NCBI RefSeq assembly: GCF_003967015.1
Contig: NZ_AP017560.1
Span: forward strand, 1,798,001-1,862,000
Reading direction: 5' to 3'
Source: Pseudanabaena sp. ABRG5-3
GTDB taxonomy: Bacteria > Cyanobacteriota > Cyanobacteriia > Pseudanabaenales > Pseudanabaenaceae
Length of the DNA stretch: 64,000 nucleotides
In this document: one piece after another, positions 52,321 to 60,573 of the stretch
Position numbering within the stretch: position 1 is the stretch's first letter
Layout: the number at the start of each line of letters is the position of its first letter
Position numbers and translations under genes: made by a program
The notes under the pieces: model-generated
The model's database searches: none
What the model was told of the DNA's origin: nothing
What the model saw: the letters and a program-made list of their open reading frames with translations, nothing else

Positions 52321-53946
52321 ATGCCACGTTTTCAAAGCCGCCTATTTAATTGGATCGATCAATCCTTGCCTGCCAAATTAGGACGCAGTGCAAGACGGTT
52401 AATTGATCGCCAATTAAGGCAGATGCCCAGTGTGAAGGACTTACCGCGCTTGCTTGCCTATCAAGTAGCAAAAGCGGCTTTATATCCTGTATATCTGATT
52501 GCCTCGACAACTAAGCGGATTTTTCCTGCATTGGGTCGTAGTAAAACTGAGGATAGAGAAAAACTGCGATCGCAACCTAAGTCCGTCGGCTTATTATCGG
52601 AATCTGAGGCAAATACTGAAAATATTGAGCAGGTAATTGAGCAAGAGTTACCAAAGCCAGAAATCACCCCAGAAATTCCTTTACTTTTAAGACCTTTAGT
52701 CAAATTTTTAAATTGGATCGATCGCACTAAGCTCAAACTAGATCGCAATATTGCAGCGATCGTCAAGCGCCAACCCGATAATCTCGCAAATATCGACAAT
52801 CCTGAATTAGAACCAAGAATAATAGCTAATCGGATCTTCGCGGAAATTTGGCAGCAACAGGTGGAACAACGCCAAGCTGAGGAGAATGCTTTAAAAGAGA
52901 ATAATGGTTTAGCGGAAAATGTCGCTCTTGGGAAAAATCGCAGTCTAGAGCAGTTGCGCCGTTTGATCGAAGCAGCGATCGCCTATTTCTTTGGTCATGG
53001 CAATCAAGCTAATGCTCAAGTACAAAATTTAGCTAGTGATGAAGAATTAACGGATTTATCAGGTACAGAATCTGATGCTTTACCCTCTAGTCCTAAATTG
53101 GGGCGGCGACGTGTCAAATCAACGGGTGCAATCAAAGAAAATTCGCCACTAACTCAAAATACCAATCTAGAAAGATTACGAGAATTAATTGCCGCCGCGA
53201 TCGCCTATTTCATCGGTAAGCGCGTACTTGATGGCGATGAAGTAACGTCTAGTGATGTCCTTGAGGATTTCCAAGAAAAAGCATCGGAATTTCTATCGGG
53301 CGAAGCTACCGATAAGCTCCAAACCAGTTCTCAGGAATCTCCAAATAAAGCTAAAAAATCTAGTTCTGAAAATTCTGATGAACTCAAATTTGACGATCAG
53401 CTTGAACGTTTACAGAGATTAATTGCCGAAGCGATCGCCTATTTCTTTGGTAGACAGCTATCGCAACCTACCCTAGATGAAACTTCTGATATAGCTCCCA
53501 GCGAAGAAGCTTGGCTAACAATGGAAGATGTCTTTGGTGATGATAATGGTCCTTGGCCGCTTCCTTTGGAATATGAATCTCATGCCTTTACGAAGTCCCA
53601 AGATATGACAGCAATTAACTCTTCAGGAGAGTTGCAAAGTTTTGAAACCACAACTACACAAATTTCTCAAGATCGTATCGAAGGAAGTTTGCTCTTTGAA
53701 GAAGAAACATTAGCCTATCAAAATTCAACTTCAGATACAGAAAATGAACGTCCACTAAGAGCATGGATCGAAGCCAAGGCAACCCTTTTAGGCTATGTCT
53801 ATAATCCAGTAATGACTGTAATTTTTTGGCTCGATGCCATCATTCTCAAAATTGAAAATTTCTTTATTAGGTTGTGGAAGGGCTTGATCAATTTACCAAA
53901 GCGGTTAGTTGATTTTATCCGTTACGGTAATAAAAAGTCTAAATAG
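52321..53946 (+). CDS. Hypothetical protein with three AIAYF(F/I)G repeats
   Basis: 541 residues from ATG 52321 (MPRFQSRLFNWIDQ); the frame upstream crosses the petD terminator. It has basic amphipathic N-terminus, then three copies of a helix motif: LEQLRRLIEAAIAYFFG, LERLRELIAAAIAYFIG and LERLQRLIAEAIAYFFG, separated by acidic spacers of about 80 residues. A C-terminal hydrophobic or amphipathic stretch (LLGYVYNPVMTVIFWLDAIIL) follows. No known domain recognised. The repeats look like membrane-surface or oligomerisation helices; inference only. Confidence 0.8.
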   Translation: MPRFQSRLFNWIDQSLPAKLGRSARRLIDRQLRQMPSVKDLPRLLAYQVAKAALYPVYLIASTTKRIFPALGRSKTEDREKLRSQPKSVGLLSESEANTENIEQVIEQELPKPEITPEIPLLLRPLVKFLNWIDRTKLKLDRNIAAIVKRQPDNLANIDNPELEPRIIANRIFAEIWQQQVEQRQAEENALKENNGLAENVALGKNRSLEQLRRLIEAAIAYFFGHGNQANAQVQNLASDEELTDLSGTESDALPSSPKLGRRRVKSTGAIKENSPLTQNTNLERLRELIAAAIAYFIGKRVLDGDEVTSSDVLEDFQEKASEFLSGEATDKLQTSSQESPNKAKKSSSENSDELKFDDQLERLQRLIAEAIAYFFGRQLSQPTLDETSDIAPSEEAWLTMEDVFGDDNGPWPLPLEYESHAFTKSQDMTAINSSGELQSFETTTTQISQDRIEGSLLFEEETLAYQNSTSDTENERPLRAWIEAKATLLGYVYNPVMTVIFWLDAIILKIENFFIRLWKGLINLPKRLVDFIRYGNKKSK

Positions 53947-53975
53947 CTCGATTATAATTTTCATATTTTGGATGT

Positions 53976-55823
53976 TCACATAAGTTGAATGATTTCCATT
54001 GTCTTGACGCTGACTGTGCAGACTCTTTGTAGTAAATCGATGACTTGCTCTTTATAGTCAGCAAATTTGTAGGTATTGAAAAGCTTGGCAATGGTGGGAT
54101 CTTTGGGTTTCTTTTCTTTGTATTGATCGAGTATCCATTCAAGGGCGGAACGATTTCCGAGTTTGTATTCCCATGCGATCGCTGGTACATCTGTTAACTG
54201 GGTATTGTCATCAAGGCTAATCACGCCGTTAGTTTTATCGGCTTTGAGTTTGGCTTTGGGGATGTCTTTGGTGGCGATTTCAACTCGTTGTAGTCCGTAG
54301 GGTTCGATGGTTTCGTAGTTGAGATGTAAGTCCATTAGAGCTTTTCCCCATGATGCCCATTGATGGAAGTCTTCATAAAAGGGAAGTCGAGGAAATTCGC
54401 GTTTGAGGTTGAGTTCGTATTTGGTGCGGTAGGCGGGATGATGAAGGACTGCGTAGGTGTAATGGAAGATGTCGAGTTTGGTGATTGCCTTTTGCGTCGA
54501 GGTTTCTGCCCTTATCTCTTCCGTAGCAGGGGTTTCTGCCCTCACCCCTAGCCCCTCTCCCGCAGGAGAGGGGGATAAGATGGAAGCAGGAGTTTCTAAT
54601 CTCACCTCTTCCGTAGCAAGAGTTTCCGCCCTCACCCCCTGCCCCTCTCCCGCAGGAGAGGGGAGAAAGAGGAAGAGATGGTTGGTGATAGTTTGGAGGA
54701 CTTGGGGGAGGTTTTGGGTGATTTCTTCGTTTTGGAAGCGGAGGACTTGTAAGCCGTTGGCTTTTAGGTATGTGTCGCGATCGCTGTCTCGATCTTTTTG
54801 TAGTTCGTGGATACCGCCATCTAGCTCGATGACGAGTTTAGCCGTGTGGCAGTAAAAATCAACGATATATTGACCAATGTTGTGTTGTCTACGAAATTTT
54901 GCACCATGTAGCTGATTTGCGCGTAAACACTGCCATAACATCTGTTCTGCTGGAGTTTGCTTTTGCCGCAGTTCTTTAGCCTTTTGCAACAACACTTCAG
55001 GAATATCCCGTCTAGCCCCCACCAAACGCACCAAATCAGGCTCAATTTCCTGCTCTAATCTTGCTCCCCTCTCCTGCGGGAGAGGGGCTGGGGGGGAGGG
55101 CTGATAACGCTCGCGGAACCTCTCCAAAGCCCAATCAGTAATATTCTCAACGCGATCGCCTTTTTCATCATAACGATAAAGCGGAAGACATTGAGTTTTT
55201 TCGAGAAAATCTAAACAAACTACTTCTTGACTAATTAGTGCTTGAAATGTTTTGGAAGAGCCAATTCCAGAAATTGAAATATATTGATTGATTTCAGTAT
55301 TTCTAAATATATTAAACCATTGATAAGTTCTTCCATTAAAATGCTTATCTAAGTAAAGATATTGTTTTGTGTAAGGTCGATATACACTTTTAACAATCTG
55401 AGAACTATTAAATTTCTTAGATATTTTTCGCTTTATGTATTGAGTTGTTTCTGCATCCCATTTAATATCAAATTCTCTTATTGTTCCTTTTATTAACTGC
55501 TCCATATATCCATCAACAAGATATTTCACCTTGTCAATCAAGACTTCTGACGAGAAATCATAAACCCATTCATCACGTTGAGTAGCAACCCCTCTTGAAA
55601 AAAGTTGAAAAATAGCTTCTTCAGATTTACCAGCTTTTACGTCCTTATCAACCAAAGGCAATAAATCATCAAAATCATTATCAGTTTGATTTACCCAATT
55701 AGCCTTTTTATCTGGTGTAATCTGCTCAAAAGGAATTTGCTCAATCTTTGTATTTGCAAACCAATCCAGCTTTTCATCCTTAGTTTGCTCATCCTGCAAC
55801 GTAAAGTAAAAAATTCTCGCCAT
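53976..55823 (-). CDS. Type IIG/ISP restriction enzyme, TRD half, with inserted DUF559 domain
   Basis: 615 residues. Residues 1-240 and about 445-615 match the target-recognition part of nuclease-methyltransferase enzymes (RIFYFTLQDEQTKDEKLDW, WVNQTDNDFDDLLPL, KLDIFHYTYAVLHHPAYR). Between them lies an insertion of about 200 residues: APLPQERGAR-like and SPSPAGEG-like repeat-encoded segments surrounding a DUF559 nuclease domain (about 273-385: KQTPAEQMLWQCLR, FRRQHNIGQYIVDFYC, LVIELDGGIHE). In the uninterrupted family the two flanks are contiguous. It follows the methyltransferase half (55981-57711) on the same strand after a repeat-filled gap. Confidence 0.78.
   Translation of the reverse strand: MARIFYFTLQDEQTKDEKLDWFANTKIEQIPFEQITPDKKANWVNQTDNDFDDLLPLVDKDVKAGKSEEAIFQLFSRGVATQRDEWVYDFSSEVLIDKVKYLVDGYMEQLIKGTIREFDIKWDAETTQYIKRKISKKFNSSQIVKSVYRPYTKQYLYLDKHFNGRTYQWFNIFRNTEINQYISISGIGSSKTFQALISQEVVCLDFLEKTQCLPLYRYDEKGDRVENITDWALERFRERYQPSPPAPLPQERGARLEQEIEPDLVRLVGARRDIPEVLLQKAKELRQKQTPAEQMLWQCLRANQLHGAKFRRQHNIGQYIVDFYCHTAKLVIELDGGIHELQKDRDSDRDTYLKANGLQVLRFQNEEITQNLPQVLQTITNHLFLFLPSPAGEGQGVRAETLATEEVRLETPASILSPSPAGEGLGVRAETPATEEIRAETSTQKAITKLDIFHYTYAVLHHPAYRTKYELNLKREFPRLPFYEDFHQWASWGKALMDLHLNYETIEPYGLQRVEIATKDIPKAKLKADKTNGVISLDDNTQLTDVPAIAWEYKLGNRSALEWILDQYKEKKPKDPTIAKLFNTYKFADYKEQVIDLLQRVCTVSVKTMEIIQLM
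54537..54664. repeat. Two GC-rich palindromic repeats inside the restriction gene
   Basis: Two copies of a ctcccgcaggagag hairpin with flanking cctcacccc, at 54537-54575 and 54632-54670, within a tandem unit of about 100 bases that encodes ETPATEEIRAE-like segments. They lie downstream (in gene direction) of the DUF559 segment. A third copy, 55063-55105, lies on its other side. Confidence 0.8.
55063..55105. repeat. GC-rich palindromic repeat upstream of DUF559 segment
   Basis: cccctctcctgcgggagaggggctggg, same family as the copies at 54.5 and 55.9 kb; it is read in frame as PSPPAPLPQERGAR. Confidence 0.8.
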
Positions 55824-55881
55824 TTTTAATCCTAATAAAATTTCTTTAGTCTTGAATTCTCTTCATATTTGAAATTTAACT

Positions 55882-55975
55882 GCCCTCACCCCCCAGTCCC
55901 CTCTCCCGCAGGAGAGGGGGAGCCAGAGTTTTTCTTGTTCCCCTCTCCCGTAGGAGAGGGGCTAGGGGTGAGGGC
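55882..55975. repeat. Paired GC-rich palindromic repeats splitting the restriction gene
   Basis: Two copies (ctctcccgcaggagag and ctctcccgtaggagag) form a 94-base unit with inverted ends gccctcacccc and ggggtgagggc. It lies exactly between the methyltransferase half and the TRD half and brings stop codons into the frame. Confidence 0.85.
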
Positions 55976-55980
55976 AAATC

Positions 55981-57711
55981 TTATTTATGAACTTTCACTA
56001 AAAACATTATAGCGACACCAGTTTGAATACCAAAGACATTGTTTTTCGTTCCAGAAATTTTAGGATTACTCCTCACATCTGACTGCGTATCAACAATGTA
56101 AATATAATCAAACTCATCTGCCAAACATCTACGCAATCCATCAAATGTTTGCGAATCAATAAACGAGCGATTGGTGATAAACGCAACTAAACCATTCTTG
56201 CCAAGGCGATCGCTTGCCCACCGATAGAACCGCGTATACATATCATAGACAGCAATTTGATTTTGCGCCGTTCCCTGCTTGATGTAAGTCGCCTTAATCT
56301 GTTTATCTATTTGTCCATAAACCCGATTCGCATTATTTTGATTGAAATTCTCTTGCCATGCGTTGTAAGGCGGATTGCCAATAATCACCGAAATCTTGCG
56401 ATCGTTCTGATTCTGAATCCTAGCCGTATTCTGCACACTCATCGCAAACAAATCAAACTGCTTCCCCTCAAACCCACAATGATCCAGCGTATCCACCAGA
56501 CAAATATTCTTAAACTCCTCATACTTATTCATCTTCTGAGCATAGGTAAACTCAATATTCAAATTCGCAATGTAATAGGGCAGAATCGCCATCTCATTAC
56601 AATGAATCTCATGCTTATACTTATGCTCCAACTTATGCGCGGGCAAATACTCAATCAACTCCGTTACATAGGTTCCCGTCCCCGTACAAGGATCGAGAAT
56701 CTCCACCCCCTCATCCGATAGCAACTTCCCAAAATGCTTATGCACCAAATGATCCGCACTCTCGATCATAAATCGCACAATCTCATTGGGCGTGTACACA
56801 ATTCCCAACCGATCCGCCGCCTTCGGATTATAAGCCTTGTAAAAATTCTCATAGAGAGCCTTCAGGAACTTCTGCTTCTCATGATGATTAGCAATATTCT
56901 CCGAACTACGGCGAATCACCGCATAGTAATACTCAATACTCTTCAACGTGTTACGGCGCGTCGTTCCTGTAAAAAACGTATCGATCATCGCCGACAACTC
57001 ACGCGCAATATTATTCTCCCGATGAAACTGCGACTCATGGAAAATATTTGTAAAAATATCCTCAGTGAGAATGTGCTGAATTAACATCTCATGCACATCA
57101 AAAATCTCAATCTCAGGATTAATCGACTGCCGACATACCTCTAAAAACGCATTGCGGCGATCGCGAAACTGTTGATTTTCCTTCTCCGCAACCTGAATCG
57201 TCTCGCGTAATTTTTCAAGAATATTGGGAATGTCTTCCTTAAATTTCGTAATCGCCGCCCGAAAGTCTCTTACCTCTGGACGTTCATAATCGACAAAAAT
57301 ATTTAACAGGCGATCGAGCGCATCCGCATCCCGCATCGCCACTCGCCCCACCTCACGGCTATTCTGGATTAAGACCGCATTTTGAGAATCCTCAAACAAA
57401 ATATTTTCATCGGGATAGCCCTTCTCAAACTTCTTCTCAATTTCTAGATCCAGCTTGTCGTATTCATCCTTACTTTCCCACCAGCCATGCTCCAACCTAA
57501 TCGCATCCTTAATCGTGCCATCAGGAAAAACGGTTGTATTGAACTTAGTCTTAAAGTCCAATTCAGGAACCAGTAAATAATTGCGAGGCTTACAATAATC
57601 ATTCAATAAGCGCTCAAAAGCATTGCGAATGCTGGTTTCTTTTTTCGAGCCACCATAGCGAATAATTTTTTCAACCTCCGCCTGATACTGTGTAACCAGC
57701 AATCTTGACAT
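55981..57711 (-). CDS. Type IIG/ISP restriction enzyme, nuclease-methyltransferase half
   Basis: 576 residues. N-terminal PD-(D/E)xK-like nuclease: Pro63-Asp64 in VFPDGTIKD and Glu79-Ser-Lys81 in GWWESKDE. Methyltransferase motif I is LDPCTGTGTYV (about 339) and motif IV is IIGNPPYNAW (NPPY 446-449), typical for N6-adenine methylation. The end GVAIMFLVKVHK stops just where uninterrupted homologues continue into the part encoded by the next gene. No helicase domain, so a single-chain type IIG-like layout. Confidence 0.87.
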   Translation of the reverse strand: MSRLLVTQYQAEVEKIIRYGGSKKETSIRNAFERLLNDYCKPRNYLLVPELDFKTKFNTTVFPDGTIKDAIRLEHGWWESKDEYDKLDLEIEKKFEKGYPDENILFEDSQNAVLIQNSREVGRVAMRDADALDRLLNIFVDYERPEVRDFRAAITKFKEDIPNILEKLRETIQVAEKENQQFRDRRNAFLEVCRQSINPEIEIFDVHEMLIQHILTEDIFTNIFHESQFHRENNIARELSAMIDTFFTGTTRRNTLKSIEYYYAVIRRSSENIANHHEKQKFLKALYENFYKAYNPKAADRLGIVYTPNEIVRFMIESADHLVHKHFGKLLSDEGVEILDPCTGTGTYVTELIEYLPAHKLEHKYKHEIHCNEMAILPYYIANLNIEFTYAQKMNKYEEFKNICLVDTLDHCGFEGKQFDLFAMSVQNTARIQNQNDRKISVIIGNPPYNAWQENFNQNNANRVYGQIDKQIKATYIKQGTAQNQIAVYDMYTRFYRWASDRLGKNGLVAFITNRSFIDSQTFDGLRRCLADEFDYIYIVDTQSDVRSNPKISGTKNNVFGIQTGVAIMFLVKVHK

Positions 57712-57832
57712 AATGCAACTCCTAGAATAGCGGCAATCTTAACTTTTGATGTGAATATTTTGTCTTTTTTGGATGATTTTTCTAAGACAACATCTTTTTT
57801 CTATAATGCTAAAGATGGCAGAATTTTAGAGG

Positions 57833-57873
57833 TAATAAAGGGTGACGCTTTGCTCCACCCTTTATTACTATAA
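57833..57873 (-). terminator. Hairpin after PPOX gene
   Basis: Imperfect stem aataaagggtgacg/ctccaccctttatt on the 3' side of the leftward PPOX gene. Confidence 0.6.
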
Positions 57874-57874
57874 T

Positions 57875-58462
57875 TTAAGGGTTGACTTCCTGCTCTTTCC
57901 AATTACCTTGATCATCACGAAAATATAGATAGCGATTTTGGGGATTGCCGCGTAATTCGAGGCGATCGACTTCCGTAGGCTCTAATAAAATTAAACAAAA
58001 AGAAGATAATGGCTTTTCAGGATCGGGTGGCTCTGTTTTCGGGAAATGTACCCTTGCCTCTTTAGGATAGGGCCATGAAAATTGAATTCTTGCGGGATCT
58101 GACAGAGCTTGCCATGTTTTATTACGAGCAGATTGCAATTCTGCATTAGGGCAATCCTGATCGATCAATAACAACTTTCCTGAAATCCGAAACTGCGATC
58201 GCGTTTTCGGAAAATACCAGCTTGCCTCCGCCCAAGGATTGGCATTAATTTGAGCAGGTTTTTGGCTACGAATATCGGTAACAATTTTGAGACAATCTTG
58301 TAGAGGAGTTTGGAAGCGATCGCCGTTTTCGAGAAAGCCGCGAAATACAACGGTACGGTTGCGTGGACGTTGATCGAGTCCTACGGTTGCTAGCTGTAAA
58401 AACTTAGCTTCAGGCTGATTGCGGTGTTGATGTAAACTTCGAGCTAAATGCGATCGCCACAT
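57875..58462 (-). CDS. Pyridoxamine 5'-phosphate oxidase-family FMN protein
   Basis: 195 residues. FMN split-barrel fold: ATVGLDQRPRNRTVVFRGF, RSQKPAQINANPWAEASWYFPKTRSQFRISG, and C-terminal LELRGNPQNRYLYFRDDQGNW. It belongs to the cyanobacterial PPOX branch close to Npun_F5749-type proteins rather than canonical PdxH (about 215 residues); substrate uncertain. Confidence 0.85.
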   Translation of the reverse strand: MWRSHLARSLHQHRNQPEAKFLQLATVGLDQRPRNRTVVFRGFLENGDRFQTPLQDCLKIVTDIRSQKPAQINANPWAEASWYFPKTRSQFRISGKLLLIDQDCPNAELQSARNKTWQALSDPARIQFSWPYPKEARVHFPKTEPPDPEKPLSSFCLILLEPTEVDRLELRGNPQNRYLYFRDDQGNWKEQEVNP

Positions 58463-58466
58463 AAAA

Positions 58467-58507
58467 ACACTTAGAATAGAATTGTGCGAAGCACAATTCT
58501 ATTCTAA
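58467..58507. repeat. Hairpin in divergent promoter region
   Basis: Perfect stem ttagaatagaattgtgc-gaa-gcacaattctattctaa between the divergent PPOX and ATPase genes; not a terminator for either. Confidence 0.6.
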
Positions 58508-58515
58508 AAGGGATC

Positions 58516-60573
58516 ATGGCTAATTTTTGGATTGAGGGTGGTAGTCGTAGTGGTAAAACTGAGCGCATGATTCAGCAGTTTTGTCATTGGGCGGAAACTG
58601 AGTTTGCTCAACAGATTAACCCTCAGGCTGCCTCTCAAAAAGTTTTGGTTTTAGCAGTTGATTCGCGACAAAGGCAGAATTTAAGCGATCGCCTAATACT
58701 CGCAACTCATGGAAAATATCCTGTCACGGCTGCCACGCCCCTCAGCTTTTTTCGGGATGAAGTGCGTCTGTTTTGGACATTATTAGTTCAGAAATTAGAT
58801 TTAAAAGCGCAGTTCCCTTTGCTATTGCGTGTTGAGAATGAACAGGAATTAGCTGATCAAGTATGGAAGTCTCGACTTGAGACTGGAACTTTGCGAATGG
58901 AGGGAGTGGGGCGAGAACGTCTCGTGCGGCGATTACTAGATTTATTTCTGTTGGCTGCCTATGCAGGACGTGATATTGATGAAATACCTACAATCTTGAA
59001 CGCAGGTATCGAGACTAATTTGCTTGTAAACTCTGATGATGCGGAGTCTAGAGTAGAAACTAGTGACATATTAGAACAGTGGCAAGAAATTAGCGAAGCG
59101 TTGCAGGAATGGCGAAAATATTGCTGGGAAAGGGGTTTATTAACCTATGGGATTATTACGGATTTATTCGCCCATCATTTACTTCCTAATCCACAATATC
59201 AGCGTAAACTCAAGCAGAGGTTTGGCTACGTCATGATTGATCGCGCCGATGAGATGCCAGCGATCGCCTGTGATTTAATTAAATTCTTATTAAAGAATGA
59301 TGCTCAAGGGATCTTCACCTTTAATCCTGATGGTTCTGCAAGATTAGGACTAGGAGCCGACCCTGACTATTGGCAGGAAATCAAAGCGGAATGCGAAGTG
59401 ATTAAACTTTCCCATTCTCAAAATACATTAGGTTATGAGATTGCCGAATCTGTTCTATCGATTGTCAATGAGCCAATTTTGCAATTTATGGAACCTTATG
59501 AAACTGTGCGCTCGATTGAGTCGGTTTCCCGTGCCAAGTTGTTCCGAAATGTCGTTGATATGATTGCTTTAGCGATCGCCTCTGGAGAAGTCAAGGCTAG
59601 TGACATCGCCATTATTGCCCCCGGATTAGATAATATTGCTAACTATGCGATCGCTGAAATTCTTCGTAAAAAAGAGATTAATATTCTCCCCCTCAACGAC
59701 CAGCGTCCACTATCTCATTCGGCTCAAGTGCGATCGCTCCTCACATTGATTACTTTGGTCTATCCCAATCTCGGTAAACTCGTCAGTCGTGATCACATTG
59801 CCGAGATGTTAGTAGTGCTGACGGAGGCGATCGATCCTGTAAGGGCGGGAATGCTTGCAGATTACTGTTTTGTCCCTCATCCTGAAAATCCTCACTTGCT
59901 CGCTGCTGAAACCTATAACCAATGGAATCGCCTTGGCTATGAAGCTACTCAAGCCTATACAAAATTGTGTCAATGGATAGAACAACAGTCTCCCAAGGAT
60001 GCACCCCTTCTATTTATCGATCGCGCTATTCAATCCTTTTTTAAACCACGTAAACTCAGTTACGAGCATACCGCCACATTGCAAGCATTGATTGAAACTG
60101 CTCAATACTACTGGCAATTAGGATATCGTCTCGATTTGGAAGAGTCGATAATTCTCGAAAATTTTATTCAACTAATCCGCCAAGGCACTGTTACCGCCAA
60201 TCCCTATGCGCCTAATTTACCTGAAGATAGTGTTGTTCTGGCTACGATTTTCCAATATCGCATGGCAAGACTTTCGCATCGTTGGCAATTTTGGCTGGAT
60301 GCTAGCTCTGACCTTTGGTTACAGGGTGGCTCGGCGGCTCTATTTGCTGCCCCCTTATTCCTCAAGGGTTGGAATGGGGAAAAGTGGACAGTCGAATCGC
60401 AGAATCAAGCTGATATGCAGCGATTGCAAAGGTTACTCAGAGATTTACTTGATCGCACAGATGAGCGTCTCTATCTCTGCCACAGTGAGCTGAGTACCAA
60501 TGGGCAGATTCAAAATGGTGTATTACTTCCATTAATTGAAATTAGTAGTACAGTTGGCGTTGAGGCTATTTAA
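58516..60573 (+). CDS. UvrD/AddB-like P-loop ATPase, probably recombination protein
   Basis: 685 residues. Walker A in IEGGSRSGKTERM; a DExx-like motif VMIDRADEMPAIACDLI about residue 245; then the helicase-like segments GIFTFNPDGSARLGLGADPDYW and IIAPGLDNIANYAIAEIL. This pattern follows superfamily 1 helicases but is abbreviated, like AddB or a degenerate UvrD. The C-terminal half lacks a visible RecB-type nuclease motif. It ends tail-to-tail with a HerA-like ATPase, overlapping by four bases. Confidence 0.75.
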   Translation: MANFWIEGGSRSGKTERMIQQFCHWAETEFAQQINPQAASQKVLVLAVDSRQRQNLSDRLILATHGKYPVTAATPLSFFRDEVRLFWTLLVQKLDLKAQFPLLLRVENEQELADQVWKSRLETGTLRMEGVGRERLVRRLLDLFLLAAYAGRDIDEIPTILNAGIETNLLVNSDDAESRVETSDILEQWQEISEALQEWRKYCWERGLLTYGIITDLFAHHLLPNPQYQRKLKQRFGYVMIDRADEMPAIACDLIKFLLKNDAQGIFTFNPDGSARLGLGADPDYWQEIKAECEVIKLSHSQNTLGYEIAESVLSIVNEPILQFMEPYETVRSIESVSRAKLFRNVVDMIALAIASGEVKASDIAIIAPGLDNIANYAIAEILRKKEINILPLNDQRPLSHSAQVRSLLTLITLVYPNLGKLVSRDHIAEMLVVLTEAIDPVRAGMLADYCFVPHPENPHLLAAETYNQWNRLGYEATQAYTKLCQWIEQQSPKDAPLLFIDRAIQSFFKPRKLSYEHTATLQALIETAQYYWQLGYRLDLEESIILENFIQLIRQGTVTANPYAPNLPEDSVVLATIFQYRMARLSHRWQFWLDASSDLWLQGGSAALFAAPLFLKGWNGEKWTVESQNQADMQRLQRLLRDLLDRTDERLYLCHSELSTNGQIQNGVLLPLIEISSTVGVEAI

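Noticed and set aside
54360-54855. Plus-strand frames opposite the DUF559 region
   Set aside because: Their Ser/Pro-rich peptides come from reading the GC-rich palindromes on the other strand.
54537-55975. CRISPR array
   Set aside because: Similar repeats recur five times but with irregular spacing, inside coding sequence, and with no uniform spacers.
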